A model generated the notes under the pieces. It did not search any database and was not told where the DNA came from. It worked only from the letters and a program-made list of their open reading frames with translations. Source: Capsicum annuum (Eukaryota; Streptophyta; Magnoliopsida; Solanales; Solanaceae). From it: DNA of 64,000 nucleotides. Positions 1 through 9,987 of the stretch are shown here, one piece after another. Positions within the stretch are counted from its first letter, which is position 1. The number at the start of each line of letters is the position of its first letter. The stretch spans positions 151,071,034 to 151,135,033 of the forward strand of contig NC_061115.1 of the NCBI RefSeq assembly GCF_002878395.1, given 5' to 3'. A program made the position numbers and the translations under genes.

Positions 1-764
1 TCACCCAAGAATTGTACCTTTGGCTGTGCAAAAGTGCATTTCTCCCTTTTGACTCATAGCTCATTTTCCCATAGCACATTAAACACTAGTTGAAGGTGTC
101 TAACGTGCTCCTCCATTGAGCTACTATAAATAACAATGTCATCCAAGTATATGACCACGAATTGATCCAAGTATGGCTGGAAGATCTTGTTCATTAGTGT
201 GCAAAATGTGGCTGGTGCATTGGTCAGTCCAAAAGGCATGACCAACCACTCATAGCACCCATAACGAATCACACAAGTCGTCTTGGCTTTATCTCCTTCG
301 GCTATGCGAACTTGATAATAGCCCTTCCTCAAATCCATCTTTGTGAACACTTTCTCTTGCCCCAAGAGATCAAACAAATCAGCTATCAAAGGAATGGGAT
401 ATTTGTTTTTCACCGTGACTTTGTTGAGAACACGGTAATCAATACACAACCACAACGTCCCTTCCTTCTTCTTTTGAAATAAGACCGGAGCTCCAAAGGG
501 TGCCTTAGATGGTCGGATATGTCCTGATTCCAGCAGCTCCTTGAGTTGTTTTCTAAGTTCCTCAAGCTTCGGAGGCGACATCCGATACGGGGTCATAGCT
601 GGTGGCTTTGCCTTGGGTATCAGGTCGATCTCGTGATCAACTTCCCTTCGTGGAGATAACCGTTTGGGAAGCTCCTCCGGCATTACATCTTTGTTCTCTT
701 CAAGAACACGTTGGACACATGAGGGCACTAATTTAGCTTCTTGGCAGTCAACGATCTCCATCAA
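1..764 (-). pseudogene. Reverse transcriptase domain of the chromovirus-like element, partial
   Basis: Reverse transcriptase copies the element RNA into cDNA. The reading from 764 down to 56 contains the usual blocks in order: the conserved segment ending [10 protein letters not shown], then [34 protein letters not shown], and the catalytic YLDDIVIYS. The YxDD motif and the Asp of the MDL block are intact. A TGA at 54-56 interrupts the frame, but homologous sequence continues to base 1 in the same frame, so this is a point stop and not the end of the domain. The frame differs from the upstream protease by one base near 762. It is partial at the window edge and likely non-functional. Confidence 0.9.
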
Positions 765-1210
765 TGTCGCAAAAAGGTTGGTTCTCCTTTCTTCAAGCCA
801 TTAACAAGCTGCATCGCCGACAAACGTGTGCCACTTTGAGTGACACGAATAAGTGGAACAATGCAAGAACCACCCACATCACAAATGGCTAGCTGGTTGA
901 GATATGGAGAAATAAACACGTTAATCTCATACCAAAAATCCAGCCCCAATACAATTTCAAAGATATCCATCGAAACAATCGAAAAATCCATTTCTTCCTT
1001 CCAACCTCCCAAGGTGATACTCACCCGAGGAGCGAGGCCATTGACATTGGTAGGGAGACAATTGATGGTCTTTAGCATGGAATCACTGGTCACGAATGCA
1101 AGGCCAAGTTCTTTAGCCTTTTCCTCCGTAACAAAGTTATGCGTTGCTCCGGTGTCCACCATAATGCGGACTGCTCGGCCATTCACCTCTCCATCAACAA
1201 ATAATGACTC
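761..1210 (-). pseudogene. Aspartic protease domain of the chromovirus-like element
   Basis: Retroviral-type aspartyl protease that would cleave the polyprotein. The catalytic triad is visible as IMVDTGATHNFV, followed about 70 residues later by the usual hydrophobic block EIVLGLDFWYEINVF, spacing typical of Ty3/gypsy proteases. It follows gag in the same frame: only the TGA at 1211-1213 separates them. The reading ends at a TGA at 761-763 and RT resumes in another frame, so a one-base indel or decay separates protease from RT. The catalytic residues look intact. Confidence 0.88.
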
Positions 1211-2641
1211 TCAATCTCTAATGCTATGCTTCTTTGTAGCAAGAGCAGCAAGCGTCATGTGGTTGAACAAAGCCATGTGGTTGAACAAACCCACGGCATG
1301 TCCCTTTCCTTTCTCCGGATTGGCAGCTGGTGCTTCTTGCTCCCCAGAACCCCCGGCTTGCGCACTAGCTTGATCCTTCCGTGTTGCTGCAATCATCGCT
1401 CCCAGCTTACTCAATGAAGTACAAGATCTTGCAAAGTGAGATGTATCCCCACAAAGGTAGCAGCCGCTATCGCGGTTAGCTACACCTTTCTTCTTCTCTT
1501 CTTAGTTCTTGCGGAATGACGATGGCTGGTTGCATTCGCCTTTGAACTCATGATTTTTGTTGGGAACAAAATTGTCTTTGCCCGTGTCCCTACGATCTCC
1601 TTTGGCAGCAACAGGCTTGTTCCGACTATCCTTCACCTTGGTATATTCGGCATGACAATCAGTCAAGGATTCCGCCACTTTAATGGCCTCATCCACGGTT
1701 TTGACATTACGCCTCCTCAACTCTTGTTTGGCCCAATTTTGGAGGCCATCAAGAAAGAAGAATAGCAAGTCCTCACTGCTGAAACTTATCACAAGAAGTA
1801 AGAGCTTCGTAAACTCCCTCACATAGTTATGAATGGAAGAAGTTTGTTTAAGTTTCCTCAACTTCCGTCGGGCTTCATCTACAACATTTTGAGGGTAAAA
1901 TTGCTCCTTCAACGCATCCTTAAATTGATCCCAATCAGCTATGGTGCAAAGACCCCTCTCCATGTCCACCTTTTTTCTACGCCACCACAACATTGCAACG
2001 TCACTCAATTACATGGTTGCAATCTGGATCTTTGTTGTCCCGTCAACAATCTTGATGTGCTCAAAATACGACTCCAATTTCCATATGAAATTTTCTACGT
2101 CGTAAACGTTCCTTTCACCCTTAAACACATTGAGTTTAGGAGCCTCAATACGAGCATCATGGTAAGCCACGGAACCATGATTTCCACCAACACGGGCTGC
2201 TTCCAGTTGTTACTTCAAATTAGCAACTTCTTCCTGCAAAGCGGACTGCCCCAACATCACCTCGGACAGTTTTGACCCAAACTACTCGTGTAGCGCCGAT
2301 AATGCTTCCGTAAGCTTGAGTTCCAAGCTGGTCAGCCCCTCCTTGTGCTCTTCATTCTGCTCAAACAAGTCAGCTTTGACTTTGTCCAGCCCTTCAAGAG
2401 CAGCAGCCTCAAGGGTCTTGAAGTGATTGTCCAAAACCGCTAAGCCAGCCTCCGTGCTAACGATTCTCTCATCGAGAGATCCGGATGCTGAAACTTCACC
2501 ATCTTCCATGTTTGTGACAGCCTCACTAACTGAAATTTGGGCCTCATCCTTGTTCCTACTCTTGTCATATTTTCTGGTCTTGGTTTTGCCCAAATTGTCT
2601 CTGCCGTGAACCTCCTCGTCGCCGTCGTATGCCATGTTCAA
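1211..2641 (-). pseudogene. Gag polyprotein of the chromovirus-like element, with in-frame stops
   Basis: Gag builds the virus-like particle and packages RNA. The start at 2641 (MNMAYDGDEEV...) lies just downstream of the primer binding site. One frame runs through the whole interval: an N-terminal coiled-coil-like region rich in Glu/Leu, then the capsid block containing VAMLWWRRKK and FYPQNVVDEAR, then a zinc knuckle CYLCGDTSHFARSC (CX2CX4HX4C) around 1420-1462, then a variable tail. The frame is kept across TAG at 2282-2284, TAA at 2210-2212, TAA at 2009-2011 and TAA at 1502-1504, then TGA at 1211-1213. All knuckle ligands survive. It is a pseudogene only through point stops. Confidence 0.88.
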
Positions 2642-2644
2642 AGT

Positions 2645-2659
2645 GCTGCTTCGATACCA
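2645..2659 (-). other. Primer binding site (initiator Met tRNA type)
   Basis: The minus strand reads TGGTATCGAAGCAGC, two bases after the LTR terminal CA. It resembles the plant PBS TGGTATCAGAGC that pairs with initiator Met tRNA, with a small change in the middle. Its position between LTR and the gag ATG is as expected. Confidence 0.75.
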
Positions 2660-2661
2660 CT

Positions 2662-2999
2662 TGTCAGGAGCCTATTTTTAGCCGCATGTAGACAGCTTAA
2701 CACTCTCAATATCAATGCTAAATTCAGTCCTAAACCAGCTCTAAATCAGTCCCCAAGAACCTTTGAACATTCACACAAACACGTAAGGAATATAGCAAAG
2801 GAAGACACTCGATTTAGGAGGCCCAAAGAGCCAATTTTCTGATATATTTCTTGAGTAAAAACAAGTATAAGATATCTGCCCAAGAGGGCCTTACAAGATA
2901 TATATAAAATCCCTTAGTCAAGGCCCACAATAAATGCTAGTCAAAATTTCTACATTTGGCCATGCAATCCATGCACTAGTGAAAGGCCTTTGTCTAACA
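2662..2999 (-). repeat. 5' LTR of the chromovirus-like element
   Basis: On the minus strand the LTR begins TGTTAGACAA (base 2999 downward) and ends CTCCTGACA at 2662, giving the canonical TG...CA ends with matching short inverted termini. It is directly followed by the two-base gap and PBS. It contains a TATATATA-rich stretch around 2900. The partner LTR is outside the window, so the boundaries rest on termini and PBS position; the target duplication cannot be checked. Confidence 0.72.
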
Positions 3000-3681
3000 A
3001 CCTGTTTTTCTATGCAGTTTCTGTTCAGCAGCTAGTCAAGGCTCCAAAGCCCCATAAATGTTGACCCAAGCTTTTAATTTGACCTCCCAAAGATGCCCCC
3101 ACGTTGTCCTTGTCAATAGACGTAGTGGAAGCCCCGTCGGGCTCCGAAATGCACCCGAAATACTCGGAATCATGCCCAAAACGTGATGAATTTAATGGGT
3201 AGTGATGTGGGGCATCACACTGAGCAACATAGGAGTGACGTGTGGTGAAATTTTCTCCCAATATCATTGGCAACCCAGACACAACTTCCTTGATCGTACT
3301 TATCTCCATTGAGATTTTCTGAAATTGCCCTGCTGTGGATGGTCTTCAAGAGTCTGTGTCTCATCTATTGATATACCTAAGTTGATCTTTCTCTTCCTAA
3401 TCTTACCATGTGTGTCTTTAACCTAAATACTAAGACGTTAATTATCTTAGTAATCAATTACAGGAATAAAAGCGAGAAGTCTCCTTTGAGCTGTAAGTGT
3501 CACATGTCTAGCAGAGTAACACACCCAACATTTAGAGGAATGTTATCCTAAATGCATGCAATCATTGGGGCTATCAAAGCAGGGACATAGGTCATATTGA
3601 TTCATGGAGAAATCCAGCTACAGATGATAGACAAACAAATCTGAGGCTTAACTGTGAAATCATGAAATGATATCCCATTCT
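3000..3681. other. Unassigned sequence between two retroelements
   Basis: No family recognised. The minus strand has a 94-codon open frame at 3025-3309 with no motif I know, and no polymerase or gag signature. The position, downstream of the Transposase_32-like piece on the minus strand, makes it likely to be the decayed 3' part of the Athila-like element, but I cannot show that. Confidence 0.3.
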
Positions 3682-4030
3682 TTATGGCATCCCATGAAAC
3701 CTCTCTAACATGATACAATTTATTAGTAGAAAACTCTTAGGGTCACAACCTTTATCTTTATATGGTTTCATATCATTATATGGTAGCCCATATATGTTAT
3801 TTGTCTGTTGCGCTCTAAAGTGGACATGCTTCCCTCGGATCCTCATAACTGGGTCTAAGATAGAAACTATGCTGAGAATTGCATAGAAATCCATCAACCA
3901 ATGCTTATTTTACCTTCATGGGTTTGAGGCAAGACACCTCCACCCAGTGGCCACTAAGCAGTCATGAAAGGTTGGGAGCTTCTCTGGCACCTTGTACATG
4001 CATATGCCTCTCTCGGGAGTAACTTGGTTT
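3682..4030 (-). pseudogene. Transposase_32-like plant transposon protein, fragment
   Basis: The minus strand reads LPTFHDCLVATGWRCLASNP, then FYAILSIVSILDPVMRIRGK, then VHFRAQQTNNIYGLPYNDM. This order matches the pattern ...F...GW..F...P..., EFYA, VRG..V..., IN..YGLP that I recall from the plant transposon domain Transposase_32 (PF20167). Function of the family is unknown; it is commonly found attached to Athila-type elements. Only the N-terminal part of the domain remains, with stops on both sides. The longest open stretch is 71 codons (3682-3897). A second, longer relative lies at 44740-46900 on the plus strand. Confidence 0.55.
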
Positions 4031-5329
4031 TGGGAAAGTCAACATAGTATAGATTCTAACACTCAGCATCCATGAAACAAGTTTGGTCGTAGTTTCCCAT
4101 ATTTTACTTTAGAAACCTGAGAACAATACAAAAGCATTAATTATAAATATTTTCGTAAGAAAACTATGCTATATTATATAATTAAGATAATGGGATGGTA
4201 TCTTTTCAATTTTTAGGCAAGAAATAGACTTGAAGGATTTTGGTCCAAGCTAAAAAACAGCCTCAGATGTCATGATTGTGGGCCACTAAACTGCGATCGC
4301 ACTAATACGATTATACACCATCGAGTCGTGATTGCACTACTATCGATCTCCATCATATGACAACGATTATGGTAACTATGGCATGCTTAACCAAAATTTT
4401 CAAAAATCAAAACTTCCAATTACAATGCTCATTTGTTTTATAAACTAAAAACTACATTATGAACATGAAACTTAGTCCCTAGATATTCGATCACGTCTTT
4501 AGAACATGGGAAAACTACTGAGAACTTAGTTTGGGTATTTAATCAAACACTTAGTGTGCACATTCTATTTTTATCATTTTGAATAATTTTGGGTACTCAA
4601 GACTTTTCCAAGTGTGTTCACACTAGTATCAACAACAAATCACACCAAACAAGAACAATTTAAAAAAAATAAGCATGCAAATAAAAATTTAAGGACATCC
4701 CTAAAACATGAGTTGTAAGAACAATACTTAACCATAAAAAAAGAGAATTTGAAGCACATATCAGATTGATAGATGCAAAGGGAATTCTTAAGAACTTTTG
4801 GATGCCCAAAATGCACTCAAAATAAATTGCCATTTGAGGGACATTTGAAAGGAGTGTTGTTTAAAATGGGGTGTCAATCCACTTTTAAAACTGGCATGAC
4901 CGCGATCGCGGTCAAAGTTCTGTCATTACACTTGCATGTCGATCGTGATCACGATAGCATGCATACCGCAATTGCAGAAAGTTGAGACAATTTGTTTTCT
5001 CTATTTTCCACTATTCAGCCAACTATTAAAATACACCACACTTCCCTTTATCAACCTCATTCAAAATACCTTATAGTACCACAATTTTATGGATTAATCA
5101 CAAACAAAAATAAAACCTACTCTAACAATTAAAATTCAAAAGATATGGGTCACTTTTGTGGCATTGATGGATTATCTCCCATCTAACACCTAATTTATCA
5201 TTATATCACTATATTCATTAACTTTTAAGTTGGATTCGTTAGGGACCCATAATCCACCTCTGTGTCTACTACATCAATGATAGACACCAGTTGTAGTTCC
5301 ATTGGTTGTTTCTCAATTTTACACAACCA
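4031..5329. other. Gene-free AT-rich stretch with CG-rich palindromes
   Basis: No coding signature on either strand. It carries CpG-rich islands around 4285-4375 and 4895-4975, including the perfect 16 bp palindrome GACCGCGATCGCGGTC (4898-4913) and ATCGTGATCACGAT (4942-4955). The same kind of motif occurs in the Athila-like LTR at 59505-59570, so this may be decayed LTR or spacer of an Athila-like element. It separates the protease fragment from the Transposase_32-like piece; RT, RNase H and integrase that should lie between them are missing. Confidence 0.45.
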
Positions 5330-5974
5330 AAATGAAACCTCATCATTCTGCAACCTGATGCTTTATTTCCCCTTGATCCGTATCAACAATTTCTCTCTGG
5401 GTTTCCAAAAAGGGTCTCCTAAGGATAGTGGGTATTTCTTAGTCAATTAACAATCTAGGACCACAAAGTACATCATCAAAATGAAACGATCAACCTTTAC
5501 CAACACATCGTACAAAACTCTAACTGGTTTCTTAATAGAGAGATCTTTCATCAAGAGCCTTATTGTTGTAAGGGTAGGAGTGACCAAACCAAGTCTTTGA
5601 TAGATTGCATATGGCATGAGATTGATTCTTTCACCAAGGTCACATAAGGATTTCTCAAATTTTTGTATCCCCGTGGTGAAAGAAATTGTGAAGGCTCTTC
5701 GATCTTATTTATTTTCTACCATAACACTAGTCATAATTGCACAACAACCATGGATAACTTCAATGGTTTCGCCATACATAAGGAGCTTCTTGGACATGAA
5801 CTTCTTCATTAGCTTAGCATATCCCGGGATTACATGAATGATATCTAGCAATGGAATGTTGATTGAAATATTGCTAAGCTTAGTGATGAACTTCTTGAAT
5901 TTGGCATTCTCCTTCATTTTTTGTGTTTTTTGAGGGAAAGGACGAGGATTTTCATTGAATATAAGGGATAACAT
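5330..5974 (-). pseudogene. Athila-like protease region
   Basis: The minus strand first reads the linker PRPFPQKTQKMKENAKFKKF and NIPLLDIIHVIPGYAKLMKK, typical of the segment just before protease in Athila-like polyproteins. After a frame change it continues with CDLGERINLMPYAIYQRLGL, the D-L-G active-site block of Athila-like proteases, and with VLVKVDRFILMMYFVVLD. The family usually has DLGAS; here Ala-Ser is replaced by Glu-Arg, so activity is doubtful even apart from the breaks. No RT follows downstream. Confidence 0.75.
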
Positions 5975-7520
5975 TGTAATTCTTCACCATCAACTATATT
6001 TGGACTTCCCTCCTCATCAACCATCTCTTCATTCATCATTGGTTCTTCCACATCCCCTTCTTGAGACTTTGGAGCCTCATCATTGGACTCTCTCATATGT
6101 TTATTTTTTTGTACATTTGATCATCATTAGAATTTTCTTGGACCTCAACCTATTGTGTACTAAGTTCTTTACCTCTTTTGGTAACAACTGCTAAGACTTA
6201 AGAATTATTTTTTGGATTTGCCACCATATCATTAGGGAAGCCATCTTTGGGCCTAGCATTGAGTATGGTTGAGATTTGGCTGATTTGGGCCTCTAATTGC
6301 TTGATTGAAGTAGAGTAAGAGATAACCATTTAGTTAATTTGATAAAAGTCTCCTTTTAATTCTCAGACCATCTTGCCCATCCCTTCTACTCTCATCAAGA
6401 TTCCAGCAAGCACATCCTTTGCTTTGAATCCTTGCTTATCACTTGGCCATGGGGGCACATATCTATCATACTCCCTTTTTTTCTCCCTTCAATCATGATC
6501 TCTATCCTTATCATGTTATTCCCTTTCTTGATCATGATTGGTCCATTCTTGGTTCCCACCATACCTTTGATAGGCCCATCTAAACACCCCTCCTTCCCCC
6601 GAGAAGTTTTTAAAACATCTAATCTCTTTATCAAGACTCTTGGATTTATATTAATTATATCTTTTGGATGTCATAGAATTAACAATTTTTGTATGTACAC
6701 CCATCATAAGTTTTGTAAGGAGGTCTAATTATGTTATTTTTTCCAGATTTTCCTTCATCTCTTGCTTTTTATTTCTTTGTTTTTTATCAATATAGGAGGC
6801 GGTAGGGGAGCCATTAACTACCTGGTGTACCGGGTGAGCCACCCTAATTTTTCTTAGTGATTTTCTCAAGCAAAGTTGAATTCACTCAATATGAAAACAT
6901 CGCAACTGATCCACCAGCTACGTTTTCCACCATGGTTGTTTTGAGTTGGTCTAATGACCTATAGAATATTTGTAGAAGCACAAGATTTTCATTAAAACTC
7001 TCCCAAACTTCATATAGAGGATCCTCATTGAGTTGACAAAAATTGAAGATTTCATTCCGCAATTGCAACATCTTTGATGGTGGAAAGTAAAGATCTAAGA
7101 AAACATCGATAAGCTAGACCTATGATATGATTGAACCGATAGGAAGAGACCTCAATCATAACACCGCCTCACCCGTTAGAGAGAACGGAAAGAGGCGTTA
7201 CTATATTGATTCTTGTGAGATGCCCGTTAGAGAGAACGAAAAGAGACGCAACTATATTGATTCTTGTGAGATATTTGCGATGCCGAACGGGATACATACT
7301 TCCAAAAAAAATTTCTAGTTCAAGTTTGCGTCTTCATGAACTTGACCTGCAAAGAGTCCTTTTATTTGAAGGATGCGTAACATAACACTTGTAATATGAA
7401 AGACTCTATTTTCTGCATTCGGTGAGATATGAATGCCACTAGAATGCCCCACATCATGGAGATGGTCTTCATCATCAAGGGGCCAATAAAAGGTCCCGGT
7501 ATTACTTTATTTATCACTCA
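5914..7520 (-). pseudogene. Athila-like gag, frameshifted and with a 51 bp internal duplication
   Basis: Retrotransposon gag of the Athila-like type on the minus strand. N-terminal pieces include GLFAGQVHEDANLN and RLFPFSLTG; then DLYFPPSKMLQLRNEIFNF, LYEVWESF and a region ending in VAGGS (to about 6890). The C-terminal part contains YDRYVPPWPSDKQGFKAKDV (about 6415-6475) and the heptad region SYSTSIKQLEAQISQIS before VANPKNNS and VTKRGKEL (6190-6330). These blocks are in family order but in several frames with many stops. A tandem duplication at 7172-7273 repeats 17 codons. A pyrimidine-rich stretch interrupts it around 6720-6850. Confidence 0.75.
7172..7273. repeat. 51 bp tandem duplication inside Athila-like gag
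   Basis: Copy one is 7172-7222 and copy two 7223-7273; both begin CCCGTTAGAGAGAACG and end TTGATTCTTGTGAGAT. They differ at only a few bases. On the minus strand each unit encodes a version of ISQESI-stop-LRLFSFSLTG; 51 bp is 17 codons, so the frame is kept. Confidence 0.9.
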
Positions 7521-7699
7521 TTGTGTCTTATAAGATATTGAAATCACTAGAAAGAAATAAAAATAACAAACTAAATAAATAACACACCTTGTAAGTAAAC
7601 CCAAAGTCACTATCGACACCACATAAGCAAAAGCTAAGTTTCACTCCCCGACAATGATTCCCTTTTGATCATGCTCACCTATACCATTGTTTTAGATGA

Positions 7700-9075
7700 G
7701 GACGATCCCTATAAATATAATAACCCAACTTGAGTTATGGTCGAATCCATAAGGAGTGTAACTAGTATTCAAATCCTATGGGTTTTAAGAACTACTAAGT
7801 ATTTACCCATAATGTAAATGTAAAATAAGACATAAATTAAAATTAGGGATATGGTTTGAAAGGTTATTTGAAAACATTATAATCAAACTTCCAATTTAGA
7901 GCAACACTTATGGATAAAATTCAAATAGAACAATAGCCTTCTGATTATGTCTTCCTAGGGGTAAACAGGGCATGGATAAATGAGACTCAAATGCAAATTC
8001 TAGTTAATGAATATATGGGTAGGCTAGGTTAGGGAGTTTTAATATTAGTTTGTCAGCCAAAAACGAAAATATCACCCGTGGATCCTGTCAAATACCTCAT
8101 GGGTATGGCAAACAAATCAACCCACAACCAAAATTGGGCATCACTATTTCTAGGAAAATTCCCAAGACATAGCAAAGTCACAATCCATCCTTATTTCTAA
8201 GATAATGCAAAGGAATAATCTAACATCTAACTATTATTAACAAACACTTGTCACTCATATCCCTATTTCAAGAATGATATGGGATCTACAAGAGTACCCA
8301 CATCCCTCTTTAAAAGATGATGTGGGATTTTGGCCATTTGGGATTTTCACCCCCAAATTCCAATTAAACAATCAAGTATTAGTGAAACCCAACATCATTA
8401 ACAAAGAATCTACACTAACAATCAGGAACTACAAACATTTGCACCTTATTCCAACATAACCATAAGATAGATGCTTAGCTACTCATGATGTTTTAAAGAA
8501 AAAATATACCCAAATTAAGATTCAAAGCTTCCATTGAAAATCGAAAGAAAGATTATTCTCAAATTCAATCTTCAATTACAACTAAAATCATTGGTAAATT
8601 AACTACAATAATCTTTCTCAATTTAGTAGGCTTTTTTACAATGCCAAATCTAGAATTCAAGTTCAAGATACATCAAAAGTGAAAGGGATTTATCCCTATA
8701 GATAATTGGAACCAACTGTAGGAAATTATGAATCTGCCTAGGCTATTTTATGCTCCATCACGGCTCACAAAATTGTGGTGTTCCTATCGTGATTGCCCAC
8801 TTTGACTATTTCTGACTTGTCATAATTACGAACCTAAGACCACGATCTCAGTAACTGAAGGTCAGTTCCTGCTCAAGATTTTTCTTGATTTTGAACTAAC
8901 TTTTCCCATTTTATTCGCTTTTATGCTCACTTCACTTTTTTCTTTCATATAATTGCAACCTACAAGCCGTGGGAATTAGTGCATTCAAATGGAAAATTTT
9001 TCTTATTTAAATGATTTAATCAAAGTAGTGTTCACAAATTTGAATATATATGAGTGGTAAATTTATCACTCATCA
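7700..9075 (-). repeat. Athila-like LTR (minus strand)
   Basis: On the minus strand it begins TGATGAGTGATAAATTTACC at 9075. Outside it lies AAGTTGGGGTAT, a polypurine-tract-like sequence; inside it leads to the gag region. The inner boundary near 7700 is approximate: GGATTCGACCATAACTC followed by the ATGGTATAGGTGAGCAT leader. The outer half (8270-9075) is homologous to 58983-59790 and the inner part (7680-8060) to 56315-56720, so the second copy confirms this repeat. The tip carries the imperfect palindrome TGAGTGGTAAATTTATCACTCA (9051-9072). It contains no gene. Confidence 0.7.
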
Positions 9076-9987
9076 ATACCCCAACTTAAACCCTGGTTTG
9101 TCCTTTAGCAACACAACTTCTTACTCGTGTAGACTACGTAAATTTAAGCCTATTTATACGAATAAATGATCACAAGCATGGGTAAAGCTATTCTCACAAC
9201 TACCTTTAACATGAAACACAATCTTAAAGACACAAAAGACTTTAAAGAACAACAATGCAATAATAACTAACTCTCTAGAAGTGACTCTCCATCGATAGCA
9301 ATTCAAATATACTATTTTGCCATATTTTTGGAAGATGACAATTTTACCTGCCTCGATTAGTCTACATGCCTCCTAAATAAAAGAAAATTCCATACACCAA
9401 ATTATCTATCATTCAATAAGGAATTTAAGAGTAAACACATGCTATAACAAAGAGTCTTTATATGTGATCGAGTATCATACTATATACTTGCTCTTATTTT
9501 CAATTCCTTCTACTATGAATAAACTTGATGGGAGATCTCTAAGGACTATTTAAAGTTTGTAATATAGGGTCGAGGAAAGGGTATGGTATCATTAATGAAT
9601 AAAGTGACTATATCCTCTTTGAACTTTTACATCTTACTATTCAATCAAACTTTGGACCATGGGACACTTCATTTGTTTTTATTTCACACACAGTCCTACT
9701 TTTACTACCTTGATCCACCCAATTCTTTTGAAAGCATTTTTTTCTCATTTATTTCTCTTATGATCCCTTTCCGTTTTTTTATGATCCCTTTCTTTTTTAC
9801 TTTTGAAAGTAATTCTTTCCTTTCTTTTTATGATCCCTTTCTTTTTCACTTTTTCATTTACTCTCTATTTACTTAGATTTTAGACATCCACTTACACTAT
9901 TATGCCCAAGGTCACCTGTTCTAAAACATACCACCCAAACTTAGGCTTTTGGCATCATGTAGTATTTTTAAGTTCAAGGAGAGTAGG
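9076..9987 (-). other. Athila-like 3' untranslated region, part 1
   Basis: Read on the minus strand this holds purine-rich GCCTAAGTTTGGGTGGTAT (about 9930-9950) and ends GGGTTTAAGTTGGGGTAT directly before the LTR at 9075, the usual 3' end of Athila/Tat-type elements. At 9755-9850 the plus strand repeats TTTATGATCCCTTTC three times in a T-rich tract. It has no coding. It was split by the element at 9988-22338 and resumes at 22339. Confidence 0.6.

Larger units (their letters stand above)
1..2999 (-). mobile_element. Ty3/gypsy chromovirus-like retrotransposon, 5' part, cut by window edge
   Basis: Read on the minus strand the order is 5' LTR, primer binding site, gag, protease, reverse transcriptase; the rest of pol and the 3' LTR lie left of the window. 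The LTR is short (about 340 bp) and the gag-protease-RT reading is nearly continuous, interrupted by only a handful of stops and one frameshift, so this is the least decayed element here. Short LTRs and a CCHC gag suggest a Reina/Galadriel/CRM-type chromovirus, but the clade-defining integrase end is not present, so clade is a guess. It abuts Athila-like minus-strand sequence on the right. Confidence 0.85.

Noticed and set aside
840..1373. 177-codon plus-strand open frame
   Set aside because: It is the antisense of the minus-strand protease and gag tail, which has clear family motifs.
3025..3309. 94-codon minus-strand open frame as a possible host gene
   Set aside because: No recognised motif, no splice or promoter context, and flanked by retroelement sequence. 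Recorded only as part of the unassigned stretch.
9583..9876. 97-codon open frame rich in Phe and Ser
   Set aside because: Produced by a T-rich tract with repeated TATGATCCCTTTC in a 3' UTR; low complexity and no domain.
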